Shown: positions 52,080-61,294, numbered from the stretch's first letter. The stretch is 64,000 nt of DNA from JAGWBD01 sp965197455 (GCA_965197455.1 OZ240208.1:2604001-2668000); one strand, 5' to 3'. Numbers and translations are program-made. Notes: a model not told the origin generated them from the letters alone.

Positions 52080-55000
52080 ATGCTGCGACGATTTACTCCC
52101 GACCTGCGCATTCTGCTGCTGCTCGCGCTCCCGCCGCTGTTGCTCTTCTGGCAACAGACCCTGGGCGGGCGTACCCTGCTGCCGGCGGACAACCTCTACC
52201 AGTATGAGCCCTGGGCGGCGCTGCGCGAGGAAGTCGGCGCGTCCGCCGTCCCGCACAACGCGCTGGTCTCCGACCTCGTGCTGCAAAACTATCCCTGGAA
52301 GCGATTCCTGCGCCAGAGACTGGAAGCGGGCGAATTGCCGCTCTGGAACCCGCAGCAGTTCAGTGGCATCCCCTTCCTCGCCGCCGGGCAGCACTCTGCG
52401 CTCTACCCTTTCAGCCTGATCTTTCATCTGCTGCCCCTGTGGCTGGCCTATGGCTGGTTCACCGTATCGCAGCTGTGGCTGGCCGGCGCCGGCATGTATC
52501 TGCTGTTGCGCGGGCTGCACGTCGGTCGCTTCGGCGGCGTGGTGGCCGCGCTTGCCTGGCAGCTCTCGGCCTTCCTCGTCATCAGCGCCGTCTTCCCGAT
52601 GATTCTCGCGGCAGCGGCCTGGTTGCCGCTGATCCTGTTGCTGATCGAGTTGATTGTGCGGGCGCAACCCCTGGCCGGACGACCGGCGCGCGCGCCCTGG
52701 GCGGCCCTGGGCGCGCTGGCGCTGGGCTGCGTACTGCTCGCCGGCCATGCCGAGCTCAGCTACTACACGCTGCTCATCGCGGGCGTGTGGGCGCTGGCGC
52801 GCTTGTTGCAGCGCTGGCAAGCGGATGGATTGCAACCGGCTTTGCGAGCGCTGCCCTGGCTGCTGGCCATGGCCGGCATCGGTCTGGCGACGGCCGCGCT
52901 GCAGCTGGTGCCGCTCGTCGAATTTGTCGGCATGAACTTCCGCAGCGGCTCGGCGACCTACGAGCAGGTCATCGGCTGGGCGCACCCGCCGCGCGACCTC
53001 ATCCAGTTCCTGCTGCCAAACTTCTACGGCAGTCCGGCCCACCACAGCCTGCCCGATATTTTCGGCGGCGGGCAGCTGCCGGTGCGCTCGACCGAATGGG
53101 GCATCAAGAACTACGTCGAGGCCGCGCTCTACAGCGGCATTCTGACCCTGGCCTGCGCCGCGCTGGCCCTCGGCAACCTGCACCGCAGCGGAGCGAATGG
53201 ACAGGCGCGCGCGCATACCTGGTTCTTCCTGCTGCTGACCCTTGCCGGCCTGAGCTTCATGTTCGGCCTGCCCAGCTACCGCTTGCTGTGGCTGTTGCCG
53301 GGCATTGACCAGCTGCACTCGCCCTTCCGCTGGGTTTTTGCAGTGAGCCTGGGGTTGGCCGTGCTGGCGGGCTTCGGCGCAGATCGGTTGGCGCGGGGCG
53401 CGGCGCAGCGCTGGCAACGACGATGCGGCCTGGCGTTGACCGGCATCGGCCTGGCGACCCTGGCCGGACTGGCCGCGCTGCGGCTTTTCTATCCGCAGCT
53501 GGAGCCGCTGGTGGAGCGCGTCTTTCGCGGCCTGGCAGGTGCGGAACAAGTCTTCGCCGACGCGCGTCTGTTCACCAGCTATCAGTTTGGCAACGGCTTG
53601 ACTTTCGCGCTGGTGACGACCGGCGCGGGACTGGTCTTCCTGTGGGCGGGGCGCGACCTGCGCGCGCGCGCTTGGCAAGTCGGCGCAGCAGTCCTGCTGG
53701 CGCTGGATCTGATGCTCGCCTCCGGCGGCTTTCACGCTGCCGCCGACCCGGCGCTGCTGGAGGTGACGCCGCCGGCCATCGCCTGGCTGCAGCAACAGCC
53801 TTGCGCCTGGCGCTTCACGACGCTCGAGGCGGACCAGGCCATCCTGCCCGCCAACAGTGGCTGGCTGCACGGCCTGCGCGACATCCGCGGTTACGAAAGC
53901 ATCATCCCCGGCCAGTACGTGGACTTCATGCAGGGCATCGCCGAGCAGCGGCAATTGGCCTACAACCGAGTGGCGCCGCTCTATGTCGATCAGTTGGCCG
54001 CGGTTGACTGGCAACGCCTGGCGCTGACCGGGGCGCGTTGGCTGCTGGCGCCGGCTGCGCTCGAACCAGGAGCGCTGTTGCCGCCGGGCAGCGCGCTGGC
54101 CTGGGAGGATGCTGCGCTGCGCATCTACGAGCTGCCAGTCTATCCCCTGGCCTGGCTGACGACGCAGACGGGGCCGCTGCGCGCGGAGGACTTGCCGGAG
54201 CCACTGCCGGTGGAGCTGCTGCGCGCGATCGGCCGCGAGAAGCTGCTGCAGTTCACGCTGCCGGACGCGGCGACGAGTCAGCTGGTCGTCAGCGAGACCT
54301 GGCTGCCGGGCTGGCGCGCGTGGCTGCGACCGGCTGATTCTGCGCCGAATGCAGAACAGGCGTTGCCGGTGACGCGCGTGCTCGAGAACTTCCAGGGTGT
54401 GACGCTCGCGCGCGCGGGACTGGAAATGCTGTTCGGGCAGACGCTGGCGCCGGACGCGCAACTGCTGCTGCGCCTGAGTTACAGTCCGCCCAGCTTCCAG
54501 GTCGGCCTCTTCGGCTCGGTGGTCGGCGCGGCATTGCTGCTCTTCATCCCCGGTGTGTGGTTGTGGCGCCTGATTAACCACCGCAGGGACAGCGACGTGA
54601 TGCGTGTGGCGCGCAACAGCGTGGCGCCCATCCTGCTCAATCTCTTCAATCGCGGCATCGACTTCGCCTTCGCGCTGGTGATGTTGCGCATCCTCGGCCC
54701 GGAGGACGCGGGCGTCTATTTCTACGCGGGCTTCATCTTCCTGTGGTTCGACATCCTCACCAACTTCGGCCTCGACGTCTGGCTGACGCGCGAGGTGGCG
54801 CGCGAGCCGGCGCGGGCCATGCGCGTCCTGATCACCAGCAGCGCCCTGCGTCTGGGGCTGACGCTGGCGGGGATGCTGCTGCTGGCGGCCTTTCTGCTGG
54901 CGCGCCAGCAATTCATCACGCCGCCGTTTGGTGATGAGGGTCTGCTGGCGATTCTGCTGCTCTACCTCGGCCTCTTTCCCGGCAGCCTCGGCAAGGGCCT

Positions 55001-56054
55001 GACCTCGCTCTTCTACGGCTTTCAGCGCGCCGAATTCCCGGCGGTGGTCACCACTCTTGCCACGCTCAGCAAGACCGTACTGGGCCTGCTGGCGCTGCTG
55101 CTGGGCGCGGGCGTGGTGGGTCTGGCGGCGGCCAGCATCCTCACCAACCTGCTGACGCTGACGCTGCTGGCTCTGGGGGCGCGACCCCTGCTGCGCGGAA
55201 TGCGGGCAGCGCGGCCGGACATCGCGCTGGCGCGACGCATGACCAGTTCCAGCCGGCCGCTGCTGGCCAACCATTTCCTGGCGACCATTTTCTTCCAGGT
55301 GGACGTGCTCATCATTGAGGCGCTGCACGGCGCGCGCATGCTGGGCCACTACAGCGTGGCCTACAAGTGGGTCGCGGCGCTGAACATCATTCCGGCATTC
55401 TTCACCCAGGCATTGCTGCCGGTGATGTCGCGCCAGGCGCAGGAGGACCCGGCGGCGCTGCGGCGCACCTGCATCCTGGGCATCAAGATACTATCGCTGC
55501 TGGCCCTGCCGCTGGCGGCGCTCTTCACCGCCCTGGCCTGGGCCCTGACCAGTTTGCTGGGCGGAGTGCAGTACCTGCCGGACGGCGCCATCGCCACGCA
55601 GCTGATGATCTGGAGTATTCCCGTCGGCTGGATCAACAGCTTCCTGCAGTACGCGCTCATCGCGCTCGACCTGCAGTGGCGCATCACCCGCGCCTTTCTG
55701 CTGGCGGTGAGCTTCAACATCATCGCCAACCTGCTGCTGGTGCCGCGTTACGGCTATCAGGCCGCCGCGCTGACCACCATTGCCTCGGAGCTGATCCTGC
55801 TGCTGCCCTTCGCCTGGCTGCTGCACAGGGCGCTGGGGCCGCTGCCCTGGCGCGACATGCTGTGGCGGCCACTGCTGGCGACCGCCCTGCTGCTGCTGAC
55901 GCTGGCGGGCCTGTGGCCGCTGTCGCCGGCGCTGGCCTTGCTGGCCGGCGTCGGACTCTACGTGCTGCTGCTGCGAATAGCGCAGCCACTGACGGCACTG
56001 GAGCGCAGGATGCTACGGCCCCTGCTGCCACAGTGGTTGCGGGCTGTGTTGTAA
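52080..56054 (+). CDS. Fusion of a YfhO-like membrane glycosyltransferase-type protein and a Wzx-type polysaccharide flippase
   Basis: 1324 residues in one uninterrupted frame. Residues 1-835 resemble YfhO/GT-C-like membrane proteins: a first helix, a large extracytoplasmic loop with ADNLYQYEPWAALRE and LQNYPWKRFLRQRLEAGELPLWNP, about ten helices, and an extracytoplasmic domain ending near residue 810. Residues 841-1324 (from MRVARNSVAPILLNLFNRGIDF) form a complete 12-14-helix MOP-superfamily flippase with LGPEDAGVYFYAGFIF and ALHGARMLGHYSVAYKWV. Together they could decorate and flip a lipid-linked glycan. Normally these are separate genes. A TATAGT box lies at about 52032. Confidence 0.82.
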   Translation: MLRRFTPDLRILLLLALPPLLLFWQQTLGGRTLLPADNLYQYEPWAALREEVGASAVPHNALVSDLVLQNYPWKRFLRQRLEAGELPLWNPQQFSGIPFLAAGQHSALYPFSLIFHLLPLWLAYGWFTVSQLWLAGAGMYLLLRGLHVGRFGGVVAALAWQLSAFLVISAVFPMILAAAAWLPLILLLIELIVRAQPLAGRPARAPWAALGALALGCVLLAGHAELSYYTLLIAGVWALARLLQRWQADGLQPALRALPWLLAMAGIGLATAALQLVPLVEFVGMNFRSGSATYEQVIGWAHPPRDLIQFLLPNFYGSPAHHSLPDIFGGGQLPVRSTEWGIKNYVEAALYSGILTLACAALALGNLHRSGANGQARAHTWFFLLLTLAGLSFMFGLPSYRLLWLLPGIDQLHSPFRWVFAVSLGLAVLAGFGADRLARGAAQRWQRRCGLALTGIGLATLAGLAALRLFYPQLEPLVERVFRGLAGAEQVFADARLFTSYQFGNGLTFALVTTGAGLVFLWAGRDLRARAWQVGAAVLLALDLMLASGGFHAAADPALLEVTPPAIAWLQQQPCAWRFTTLEADQAILPANSGWLHGLRDIRGYESIIPGQYVDFMQGIAEQRQLAYNRVAPLYVDQLAAVDWQRLALTGARWLLAPAALEPGALLPPGSALAWEDAALRIYELPVYPLAWLTTQTGPLRAEDLPEPLPVELLRAIGREKLLQFTLPDAATSQLVVSETWLPGWRAWLRPADSAPNAEQALPVTRVLENFQGVTLARAGLEMLFGQTLAPDAQLLLRLSYSPPSFQVGLFGSVVGAALLLFIPGVWLWRLINHRRDSDVMRVARNSVAPILLNLFNRGIDFAFALVMLRILGPEDAGVYFYAGFIFLWFDILTNFGLDVWLTREVAREPARAMRVLITSSALRLGLTLAGMLLLAAFLLARQQFITPPFGDEGLLAILLLYLGLFPGSLGKGLTSLFYGFQRAEFPAVVTTLATLSKTVLGLLALLLGAGVVGLAAASILTNLLTLTLLALGARPLLRGMRAARPDIALARRMTSSSRPLLANHFLATIFFQVDVLIIEALHGARMLGHYSVAYKWVAALNIIPAFFTQALLPVMSRQAQEDPAALRRTCILGIKILSLLALPLAALFTALAWALTSLLGGVQYLPDGAIATQLMIWSIPVGWINSFLQYALIALDLQWRITRAFLLAVSFNIIANLLLVPRYGYQAAALTTIASELILLLPFAWLLHRALGPLPWRDMLWRPLLATALLLLTLAGLWPLSPALALLAGVGLYVLLLRIAQPLTALERRMLRPLLPQWLRAVL

Positions 56055-56061
56055 GGGACGC

Positions 56062-56376
56062 TCAGGCTTCGGCGCGCTCGGCAAAAGGACGCGAGTCGAA
56101 CTCGTTGCGGCGCAGCAAACTGCGCACGAAGGGGTTGGCGAAGACCGGGAGGCACAGGGTCTCTTCCGCGCGCTGCAGGGTCAGGTGGTAGATGGTGACG
56201 GGGCGTGAGCCACTGAGCCAGTGCTCCTCGTGGAAGACGTCGCTGGACAGCTGCCAGCCCTGGCCAAAGAGAGTGACGAGCACGTCGCCGCCGGCCAGCA
56301 AGCCGGACTGCGGCGACCAGTGGCGCGTGACGGCGGGATAGTCGAAGTGTGCGTTTGCTGAATCGAAAGTAACCAT
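56062..56376 (-). CDS. Hypothetical 104-residue protein
   Basis: A 104-residue protein of unrecognised family. It contains GLLAGGDVLVTLFGQGWQLSSDVF, an Arg/aromatic-containing SRPVTIYHLTLQRAEETLCLPVFANPFVRSLL segment, and an acidic C-terminus. No signal peptide or membrane helix is seen. Its coding reality is supported by high-GC codon use like its neighbours and by a TACACT box that ends 6 bases before the ATG, suggesting a leaderless mRNA. It converges on the YfhO-flippase gene with 7 bases between stops. Confidence 0.6.
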   Translation of the reverse strand: MVTFDSANAHFDYPAVTRHWSPQSGLLAGGDVLVTLFGQGWQLSSDVFHEEHWLSGSRPVTIYHLTLQRAEETLCLPVFANPFVRSLLRRNEFDSRPFAERAEA

Positions 56377-56746
56377 GACTTCAGTGTAGCAGGGCAGGCG
56401 CGTTGAGTAAGGGTGGAATTAACGAATCCAGCGTGAGGATATTGTGAGATTTGCGGCAATAGTTGCCTGAATGGCAAAATTTTAAACAGTGCCCCTTTAT
56501 CTCTTAATGGAAACACGCGAATCGCGTGGATGTGCAGGTCATAGCGGTATTACCGCGGTGGTGCGAGGAGGACACGTGATGAATGCCGTAAATTGTGATC
56601 AGCATGAAATGACAAGTATTGATACGATTCTGCATTCGCAAGGTTTGGACGGTCGAAATGCTGCTTATTCTAATGTCGGAGTGTTTAGAAGCTATCATTT
56701 CTGAGATTAATTGGTTAGTTGAAATTTCCGAATTCTGCGAAGGACA
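56377..56746. other. AT-rich intergenic region upstream of the DGQHR gene
   Basis: About 370 bases, sharply lower in GC than the flanking YfhO-flippase gene. The only ORFs are short and lack ribosome binding sites. It probably holds the DGQHR promoter and may mark the left edge of an acquired segment. I see no repeat, tRNA or integrase. Confidence 0.55.
56383..56388 (-). promoter_or_regulatory. Putative -10 box (TACACT) of a leaderless transcript
   Basis: CTGCTACACT on the minus strand ends 6 bases before the ATG at 56376, so transcription would begin at the start codon. Confidence 0.45.
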
Positions 56747-58093
56747 ATGGGGGAGTGTGAACAGGGGTTGACCAAGAGGAAAGTACTGCAACTCAGTGAG
56801 GAAGTGGAAACACAATTCTGCAACAGCTCTGCATTAAAGCTAAACTCCCTCGCAAACATGGACGAGGCAGCTTCTATGGTTATCGGCAGAATTCCAGAAC
56901 AGAATATTGAACTAAGCGTGCAAAAATTTACACAGGGTGGGCGCACCGCTTACTCCACTGTGTTGTCCTTGGAATTCCTTGACGAACACCTAACTGATAG
57001 GTTCAGTCGTGAAAGAATTCAGGAAGCGAATCGCAGATTCCATCCGTCACACCAGAAGAAGATTGAGGAATACTTGTACGAAACGGATAACTGGGTTTTG
57101 GGGTCGATTCTGCTGGGGGTAAACCCCTCAAAAGTTAGGTTCGAACCTTATTTGACAGAGTCTGGTCAATTAACTTCTCTAGGGAATCTGAGTCTACCCA
57201 GAGTACCGGGATTAGTAGCAGCCAGGATACTGGATGGTCAACATCGCCGGATGGCCATCCGCAGCGTGCGTGAGCGCATGCGATCTGAGTGCGCGAATTT
57301 GCGCCTTCAGGCGAACTCTGGTGATGGACGAAACAATGCCAGCAGTAAGCTGATTACGTTAGAGGAACGTTTGGACAAGCTAGGTGAGATGTCCGTCCCG
57401 GTAGTAATCTTTGAAGAGTCAAATGTAAATACGCTACAGCAAATGTTTGCTGACCTCGCGAAGACTCAAGCAATAGACGCGATATCAAAGGCACGCTTTG
57501 ATGAGCGCGACCCTTTCAACTTCGCCGCACAGCGAATTGTTAACGAGGGCAACAGCTTGCTCTTCAGCGGTCGAATAGAGATAGAGCGTTCTACGCCCGC
57601 TGCAAGCAGCAACAACTTGCTGTCGCTCAATCAACTGGCGACATGCCTGAAGTATTTGCAATTCGGTTACCCTGGACGCATGACTAGTGAACGATTGCGT
57701 CAGGCTAAGCAAAGAAAAGACCGAATTTTCGAGATGGGAATTCTATGGGCTGACGACTTTCTTCCAAGCGCCCGCAAGGAGTATGCTGACCTTCTGCTAC
57801 CAAATTCAGGTGCAGACAATGTCGCCCGTAGTCGTGCGAACAATGTCGCCTATTCGAGCACCGTCTTACAGTTGCTAGCCGGCTGTGTTTATGAGTTCAG
57901 GCAAGACAGCGCTTCGCTAGAACCCTTGCAGGAGTATTTGTTCAGCAGCAATTTCAGGCTCGACGATGAAGATTGTTTGTTCCGCAAGGCGCGTCTATTG
58001 AATCCCGAAAGCAACACTCTCCAGAGTCGTTCACAGGAGATTCGCTTCGCGATCGAATACATCGCGGAGCATGCGCTGGCCACAATACGTTGA
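56747..58093 (+). CDS. Orphan DGQHR-domain (DndB-like) protein
   Basis: 448 residues. The signature is AARILDGQHRRMAIRSV (DGQHR at 163-167), preceded by RFHPSHQKKIEEYL and followed by MFADLAKTQAIDAISKARFD, all typical of the DGQHR/DndB family. DndB is the regulator of phosphorothioate DNA modification, and DGQHR proteins occur in other DNA-modification islands. No dndCDE or other partner lies next to it. The ATG at 56747 follows AAGGAC. The coding sequence is much richer in A/T than the neighbouring asnS, pointing to horizontal transfer. Confidence 0.8.
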   Translation: MGECEQGLTKRKVLQLSEEVETQFCNSSALKLNSLANMDEAASMVIGRIPEQNIELSVQKFTQGGRTAYSTVLSLEFLDEHLTDRFSRERIQEANRRFHPSHQKKIEEYLYETDNWVLGSILLGVNPSKVRFEPYLTESGQLTSLGNLSLPRVPGLVAARILDGQHRRMAIRSVRERMRSECANLRLQANSGDGRNNASSKLITLEERLDKLGEMSVPVVIFEESNVNTLQQMFADLAKTQAIDAISKARFDERDPFNFAAQRIVNEGNSLLFSGRIEIERSTPAASSNNLLSLNQLATCLKYLQFGYPGRMTSERLRQAKQRKDRIFEMGILWADDFLPSARKEYADLLLPNSGADNVARSRANNVAYSSTVLQLLAGCVYEFRQDSASLEPLQEYLFSSNFRLDDEDCLFRKARLLNPESNTLQSRSQEIRFAIEYIAEHALATIR

Positions 58094-58139
58094 GCGAGTT
58101 CCTGCGAGGATTTACAATTTTGGTCGGGCGCGCCCGTGC

Positions 58140-58145
58140 TATACT
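58140..58145 (+). promoter_or_regulatory. Putative -10 box (TATACT) for the asnS operon
   Basis: GTGCTATACT ends 35 bases upstream of the GTG start of asnS and is the best match to the recurrent box. No clear -35. Confidence 0.5.
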
Positions 58146-58180
58146 CCCCGCCCAACCTCCCCGGCACAGGAGCGCAGCCC

Positions 58181-59524
58181 GTGGCCAGCCCGATCCTCAT
58201 CCGCATCGCTGACATCGCCGCGCACGAAGGCCAGCAGGTCCTGTTGCAGGGCTGGGTGCAGGCGCGCACCGGCAAGGGTCGCCTGCACTTCATCCGCCTG
58301 CGCGACGGCAGCGGCGTCGTCCAGTGCGTCGCCTTTCGCCACGAGCTGGACGAGGACGATTTCGCGCTGGCCCGCAGCCTGACGCAGGAGGCCGCCATCC
58401 GCGTCCGCGGCGAGGTGCGCAGCGACGCGCGCGCCCCCGGTCTGCCCGGCGGCTATGAAGTCGGCGTCAGCAGCCTGGAGCTGGTCGGCGCGGCCGAGGA
58501 CTTCCCCATCACGCCCAAGGAGCACGGCACCGAGTTCCTGATGGACCACCGTCACCTGTGGGTGCGCTCCTCGCGTCAGTGGGCCATCCTGCGCATCCGC
58601 GCGACAATCGTCAGCGCCATGCGCAACTGGCTCGACGACGAGGGCTTCCTGCTGGTCGATACGCCCATCATCACGCCCGCCGCCGGCGAAGAGACGACTA
58701 CCCTGTTCGACATCGACTACTTCGGCGAACCGGCCTTCCTGGCGCAGACTGGCCAGCTCTACAACGAGGCCAACATCGCCGCTTTCGGCAAGGTCTACTG
58801 CTTCGGCCCCACCTTCCGCGCCGAGAAATCGCGCACGCGGCGCCACCTGCTCGAGTTCTGGATGCTGGAGCCGGAGCTGGCCTTCTGCTCGCTCGAGGAG
58901 CTGATGGACTTGCAGGAGCGCTTCATCAGCCACGTCGTGGCCAGGGTGCTGGAGCGGCATGCGCCGGAGCTGGCGCTGATCGGGCGCGACACGGCGGCGC
59001 TGGAACGCATCCAGGCGCCCTTCCCGCGCATCAGTTATGACGAGGCGGTGGAGCGGCTGCAGGCCCTCACCGCGGACTGCGAGGACGAGGAGCAGCGCGC
59101 GCTGCTGGCCATCGAGTGGGGCGAGGACTTCGGCGCGCCGCAGGAGACCGCCATCGCCGAACAGTTCGCGCGCCCGGTCTTCGTTTACCATTACCCGACG
59201 GCGGTCAAGGCGTTCTATATGGAACCGCTGGACGGGCGACCCGAAGTGTGTCGCAGCGTCGACTTGCTGGCGCCGGAGGGCTACGGTGAAATCACCGGTG
59301 GCAGCGAGCGCATTTACGACCTGGCGCTGATTGAAGAGCGCGTCGCGCACATCGGCCTGCCGCGCGAGGCCTACGACTGGTATCTCGAGTTGCGCCGTTA
59401 CGGCAGCGTGCCGCACAGTGGCTTCGGCATCGGCCTTGAGCGCACCGTCGCGTGGATCTGTGGCCTGCCGCACATCCGCGAGAGCATCCCCTACGCGCGC
59501 ATGCTCAACCGCAAGACGCCCTGA
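58181..59524 (+). CDS. asnS: Asparaginyl-tRNA synthetase
   Basis: 447 residues, class IIb. The N-terminal OB-fold anticodon domain has VLLQGWVQARTGKGRLHFIRLRDGSG. The catalytic domain contains motif 1 in FLLVDTPIITPAAGEETTTLF, motif 2 in VYCFGPTFRAEKSRTRRHLLEFWMLEPE and motif 3 in HSGFGIGLERTVAWI. The AGEETTTLF and FRAEKS segments favour AsnRS over AspRS. The GTG at 58181 follows AGGAG and the shorter start fits the OB-fold edge. The GNAT gene overlaps its stop (TGATG). Confidence 0.95.
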   Translation: MASPILIRIADIAAHEGQQVLLQGWVQARTGKGRLHFIRLRDGSGVVQCVAFRHELDEDDFALARSLTQEAAIRVRGEVRSDARAPGLPGGYEVGVSSLELVGAAEDFPITPKEHGTEFLMDHRHLWVRSSRQWAILRIRATIVSAMRNWLDDEGFLLVDTPIITPAAGEETTTLFDIDYFGEPAFLAQTGQLYNEANIAAFGKVYCFGPTFRAEKSRTRRHLLEFWMLEPELAFCSLEELMDLQERFISHVVARVLERHAPELALIGRDTAALERIQAPFPRISYDEAVERLQALTADCEDEEQRALLAIEWGEDFGAPQETAIAEQFARPVFVYHYPTAVKAFYMEPLDGRPEVCRSVDLLAPEGYGEITGGSERIYDLALIEERVAHIGLPREAYDWYLELRRYGSVPHSGFGIGLERTVAWICGLPHIRESIPYARMLNRKTP

Positions 59525-60084
59525 TGCCGCGCATCCGGACAGAACGCCTGCTGCTGCGGCAATTCACGCCCGCCGACGAGCAGGACTGGGCGCGGGCCGT
59601 GTTGACCAACCCGGTCACCATGCGCGCGCTGCCCGCCGGCCGTCCCGCGCCACGGCAACGCGCCGCCGGCATCCTCGCGGACTTTGCCGAACACTGGCGC
59701 AGTCACGGTCATGGCATGTGGGCTGTAGAGCTCAATGCGACTGGCGCGCTCATCGGTCACTGTGGCCTGCAGCGCGTGGGCAGCGGTCCGCGCGTCGAGC
59801 TGGTGGCTGCGCTGTGCATGCCGCATGCGCGCAGCCGACTGCCGCGGGAGGCCGCGCAGGCCGCGCTGCGTCACGGCTTCGAGGTGGCGCGTCTGCCGGA
59901 AGTGATTGCCGTGGCGTTGCCCGGCGTGCGTGAGGCGCGCCGGCTGTGGCGCCAACTGGGCCTGCGGCCCGCCGGTCGCGTCCACCTTTACGACCAGCGC
60001 CTGCCGCTCTACATCCTGCGCCGCGGCGATTTTGTGCATCACGACGAACGTTACGACCTGCATGAGGAAGGGGAGTCGCCATGA
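59524..60084 (+). CDS. GNAT family N-acetyltransferase (RimJ/RimL-like)
   Basis: 186 residues. The RimJ/RimL-type start is MPRIRTERLLLRQFTPADEQDWARAV. The core has GMWAVELNATGALIGHCGLQR and the acetyl-CoA-binding segment RSRLPREAAQAALRHGFEVARLPEVIAV. The expected R/Q-x-x-G-x-A pyrophosphate loop is degenerate here (SRLPREA), so catalysis is less sure. The ATG overlaps the asnS stop by one base and its own stop overlaps the acetamidase start by four, so all three are translationally coupled. Confidence 0.8.
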   Translation: MPRIRTERLLLRQFTPADEQDWARAVLTNPVTMRALPAGRPAPRQRAAGILADFAEHWRSHGHGMWAVELNATGALIGHCGLQRVGSGPRVELVAALCMPHARSRLPREAAQAALRHGFEVARLPEVIAVALPGVREARRLWRQLGLRPAGRVHLYDQRLPLYILRRGDFVHHDERYDLHEEGESP

Positions 60085-61016
60085 CCCTGCACCGGCTCGA
60101 GCCTGAACGTCGCACACTGCACGGCCACTGGTCCAGGGCGTTGCCGCCCGTGCTGCACATCGACCCCGGCGACACGATCGACTTTCGCACGCTTGACGCC
60201 GGCTGGGGCGTGGCCATGCCCACGGCGCCGGGCCGACCTGACGTCCGCTTCGAGCCGCGCGATGCCGTGCTCGACCATGGCCACGCGCTGAACGGGCCGG
60301 TGTACATCCGTGGCGCGCAGCCGGGCATGATGCTGGCCATCACAGTCGAGGAACTGGTCACCGGCAGCTGGGGCTGGAATATCGGTGGCAGCGACTGGCT
60401 GGAGGAAGATGGCCAGCCGCTGGGCGACATGGGCGAACTGCACTGGAACCTGTGGCAACTGGACGCGACGCGCCAGACCGCGCGCAACCAGGACGGAATC
60501 CATGTGGCCATGAGGCCCTTCCTCGGCGTGATGGGCATGGCCCCGGCCGAGCCAGGCGTCCACAGCACGCGCCCGCCACGACTCTGCGGCGGCAACATCG
60601 ACTGCCGCGAACTGGTGGTCGGCAGCACGCTGTACCTGCCGGTCGCCGTTGACGGCGGACTCTTCTCGGCGGGCGACGGCCACGCCTGCCAGAGCGACGG
60701 CGAAGCCTCAGGCACGGCCATCGAGTGCCCCATGGAGCGCGCCCTGCTGCGCCTCGACCTCTGCGACGATTCGCCGCTGCCCACGCCCTGGGCCGAGACG
60801 CCCGCCGGCACGCTCACCTTCGGCTTCCACGCTGACCTGCAGCAGGCGAGCAACATGGCGCTCTCCGCCATGCTCACGCTGATGATGACGCGCATGGACA
60901 TCAGCCGCAGCGAGGCCCTGGCGCTGGCGAGCCTCGTCATCGACCTGCGCGTCACGCAGATCGTGAACGCGACGCGCGGCGTGCACGCCCTCTTGCGCCC
61001 CGGCGCGCTGTGGTGA
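60081..61016 (+). CDS. Acetamidase/formamidase family protein
   Basis: 311 residues covering the FmdA/AmdA fold. Characteristic segments are LHIDPGDTIDFRTLDAGWG, HALNGPVYIRGAQPGMMLAI, RPFLGVMGMAPAEPG, GGNIDCRELVVGSTLYLPVAVDGGLFSAGDGHACQSDGEASGTAIECPM and the C-terminal SLVIDLRVTQIVN. The HALNGP and GDGHA motifs hold the metal/active-site residues in characterised members. It would release ammonia from small amides. An Amt ammonium transporter follows about 280 bases downstream, a possible functional link. Confidence 0.92.
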   Translation: MTLHRLEPERRTLHGHWSRALPPVLHIDPGDTIDFRTLDAGWGVAMPTAPGRPDVRFEPRDAVLDHGHALNGPVYIRGAQPGMMLAITVEELVTGSWGWNIGGSDWLEEDGQPLGDMGELHWNLWQLDATRQTARNQDGIHVAMRPFLGVMGMAPAEPGVHSTRPPRLCGGNIDCRELVVGSTLYLPVAVDGGLFSAGDGHACQSDGEASGTAIECPMERALLRLDLCDDSPLPTPWAETPAGTLTFGFHADLQQASNMALSAMLTLMMTRMDISRSEALALASLVIDLRVTQIVNATRGVHALLRPGALW

Positions 61017-61294
61017 AGCAGCCGGCCCTCACTCCCCCCGACCCCCTCTCCCTCAGGGAGAGGGGGACAAAAGCGTTCTCACCCAATCAGGTATTTAAAG
61101 TCCCTCTCCCTGAGAAGGGTTCCCGTCGTGAGCGGCGGGACAAGGGATTTAGGGTGAGGGCGAAGAGTCCCTCTCCCTGAAGAGTTCCCGCCGCAAGAAG
61201 GACAGAAGCGGCCTCCCCCTGAATCCTGGCAGAATTGACCAAATTTACGTTATATACCTGACAACAGATCGCTCATTTTGAAAGGGTGTGCTTT
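61017..61294. repeat. Non-coding spacer with CCCTCTCCCTGA-type dispersed repeat elements
   Basis: The spacer holds a perfect 11-bp inverted repeat (61042-61066) and two further direct copies of TCCCTCTCCCTGA at 61101 and 61168, 67 bases apart. Both copies are followed by TTCCCG(T/C)CG. The pattern resembles dispersed CCCTCTCCCT repeats seen between genes in many bacterial genomes. The last 60 bases are AT-rich and probably hold the amt promoter. Confidence 0.6.
61042..61066. repeat. Perfect hairpin (11-bp stem, 3-base loop)
   Basis: CCCCCTCTCCC, loop TCA, GGGAGAGGGGG. It could end transcription of the asnS-GNAT-amidase operon, but no T-run follows on either strand. Confidence 0.55.

Noticed and set aside
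51984..55349. 1121-codon open frame on the minus strand
   Set aside because: It is antisense to the YfhO-flippase gene, extremely Gln/Arg-rich with no domain, as expected for a shadow frame.
56489..56704. 71-codon ORF upstream of the DGQHR gene
   Set aside because: It has no ribosome binding site, no recognisable features and a composition like AT-rich non-coding DNA.
57137..57160. tRNA T-arm-like GTTCGAAC sequence
   Set aside because: It lies inside the DGQHR coding sequence and no cloverleaf can be formed around it.
61042..61066. Rho-independent terminator
   Set aside because: The hairpin is perfect, but neither strand has a following T-run, so it is listed only as a repeat.
61101..61180. 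Short CRISPR-like array
   Set aside because: There are only two 13-base copies in a repeat-element context, with no regular spacers and no cas genes.
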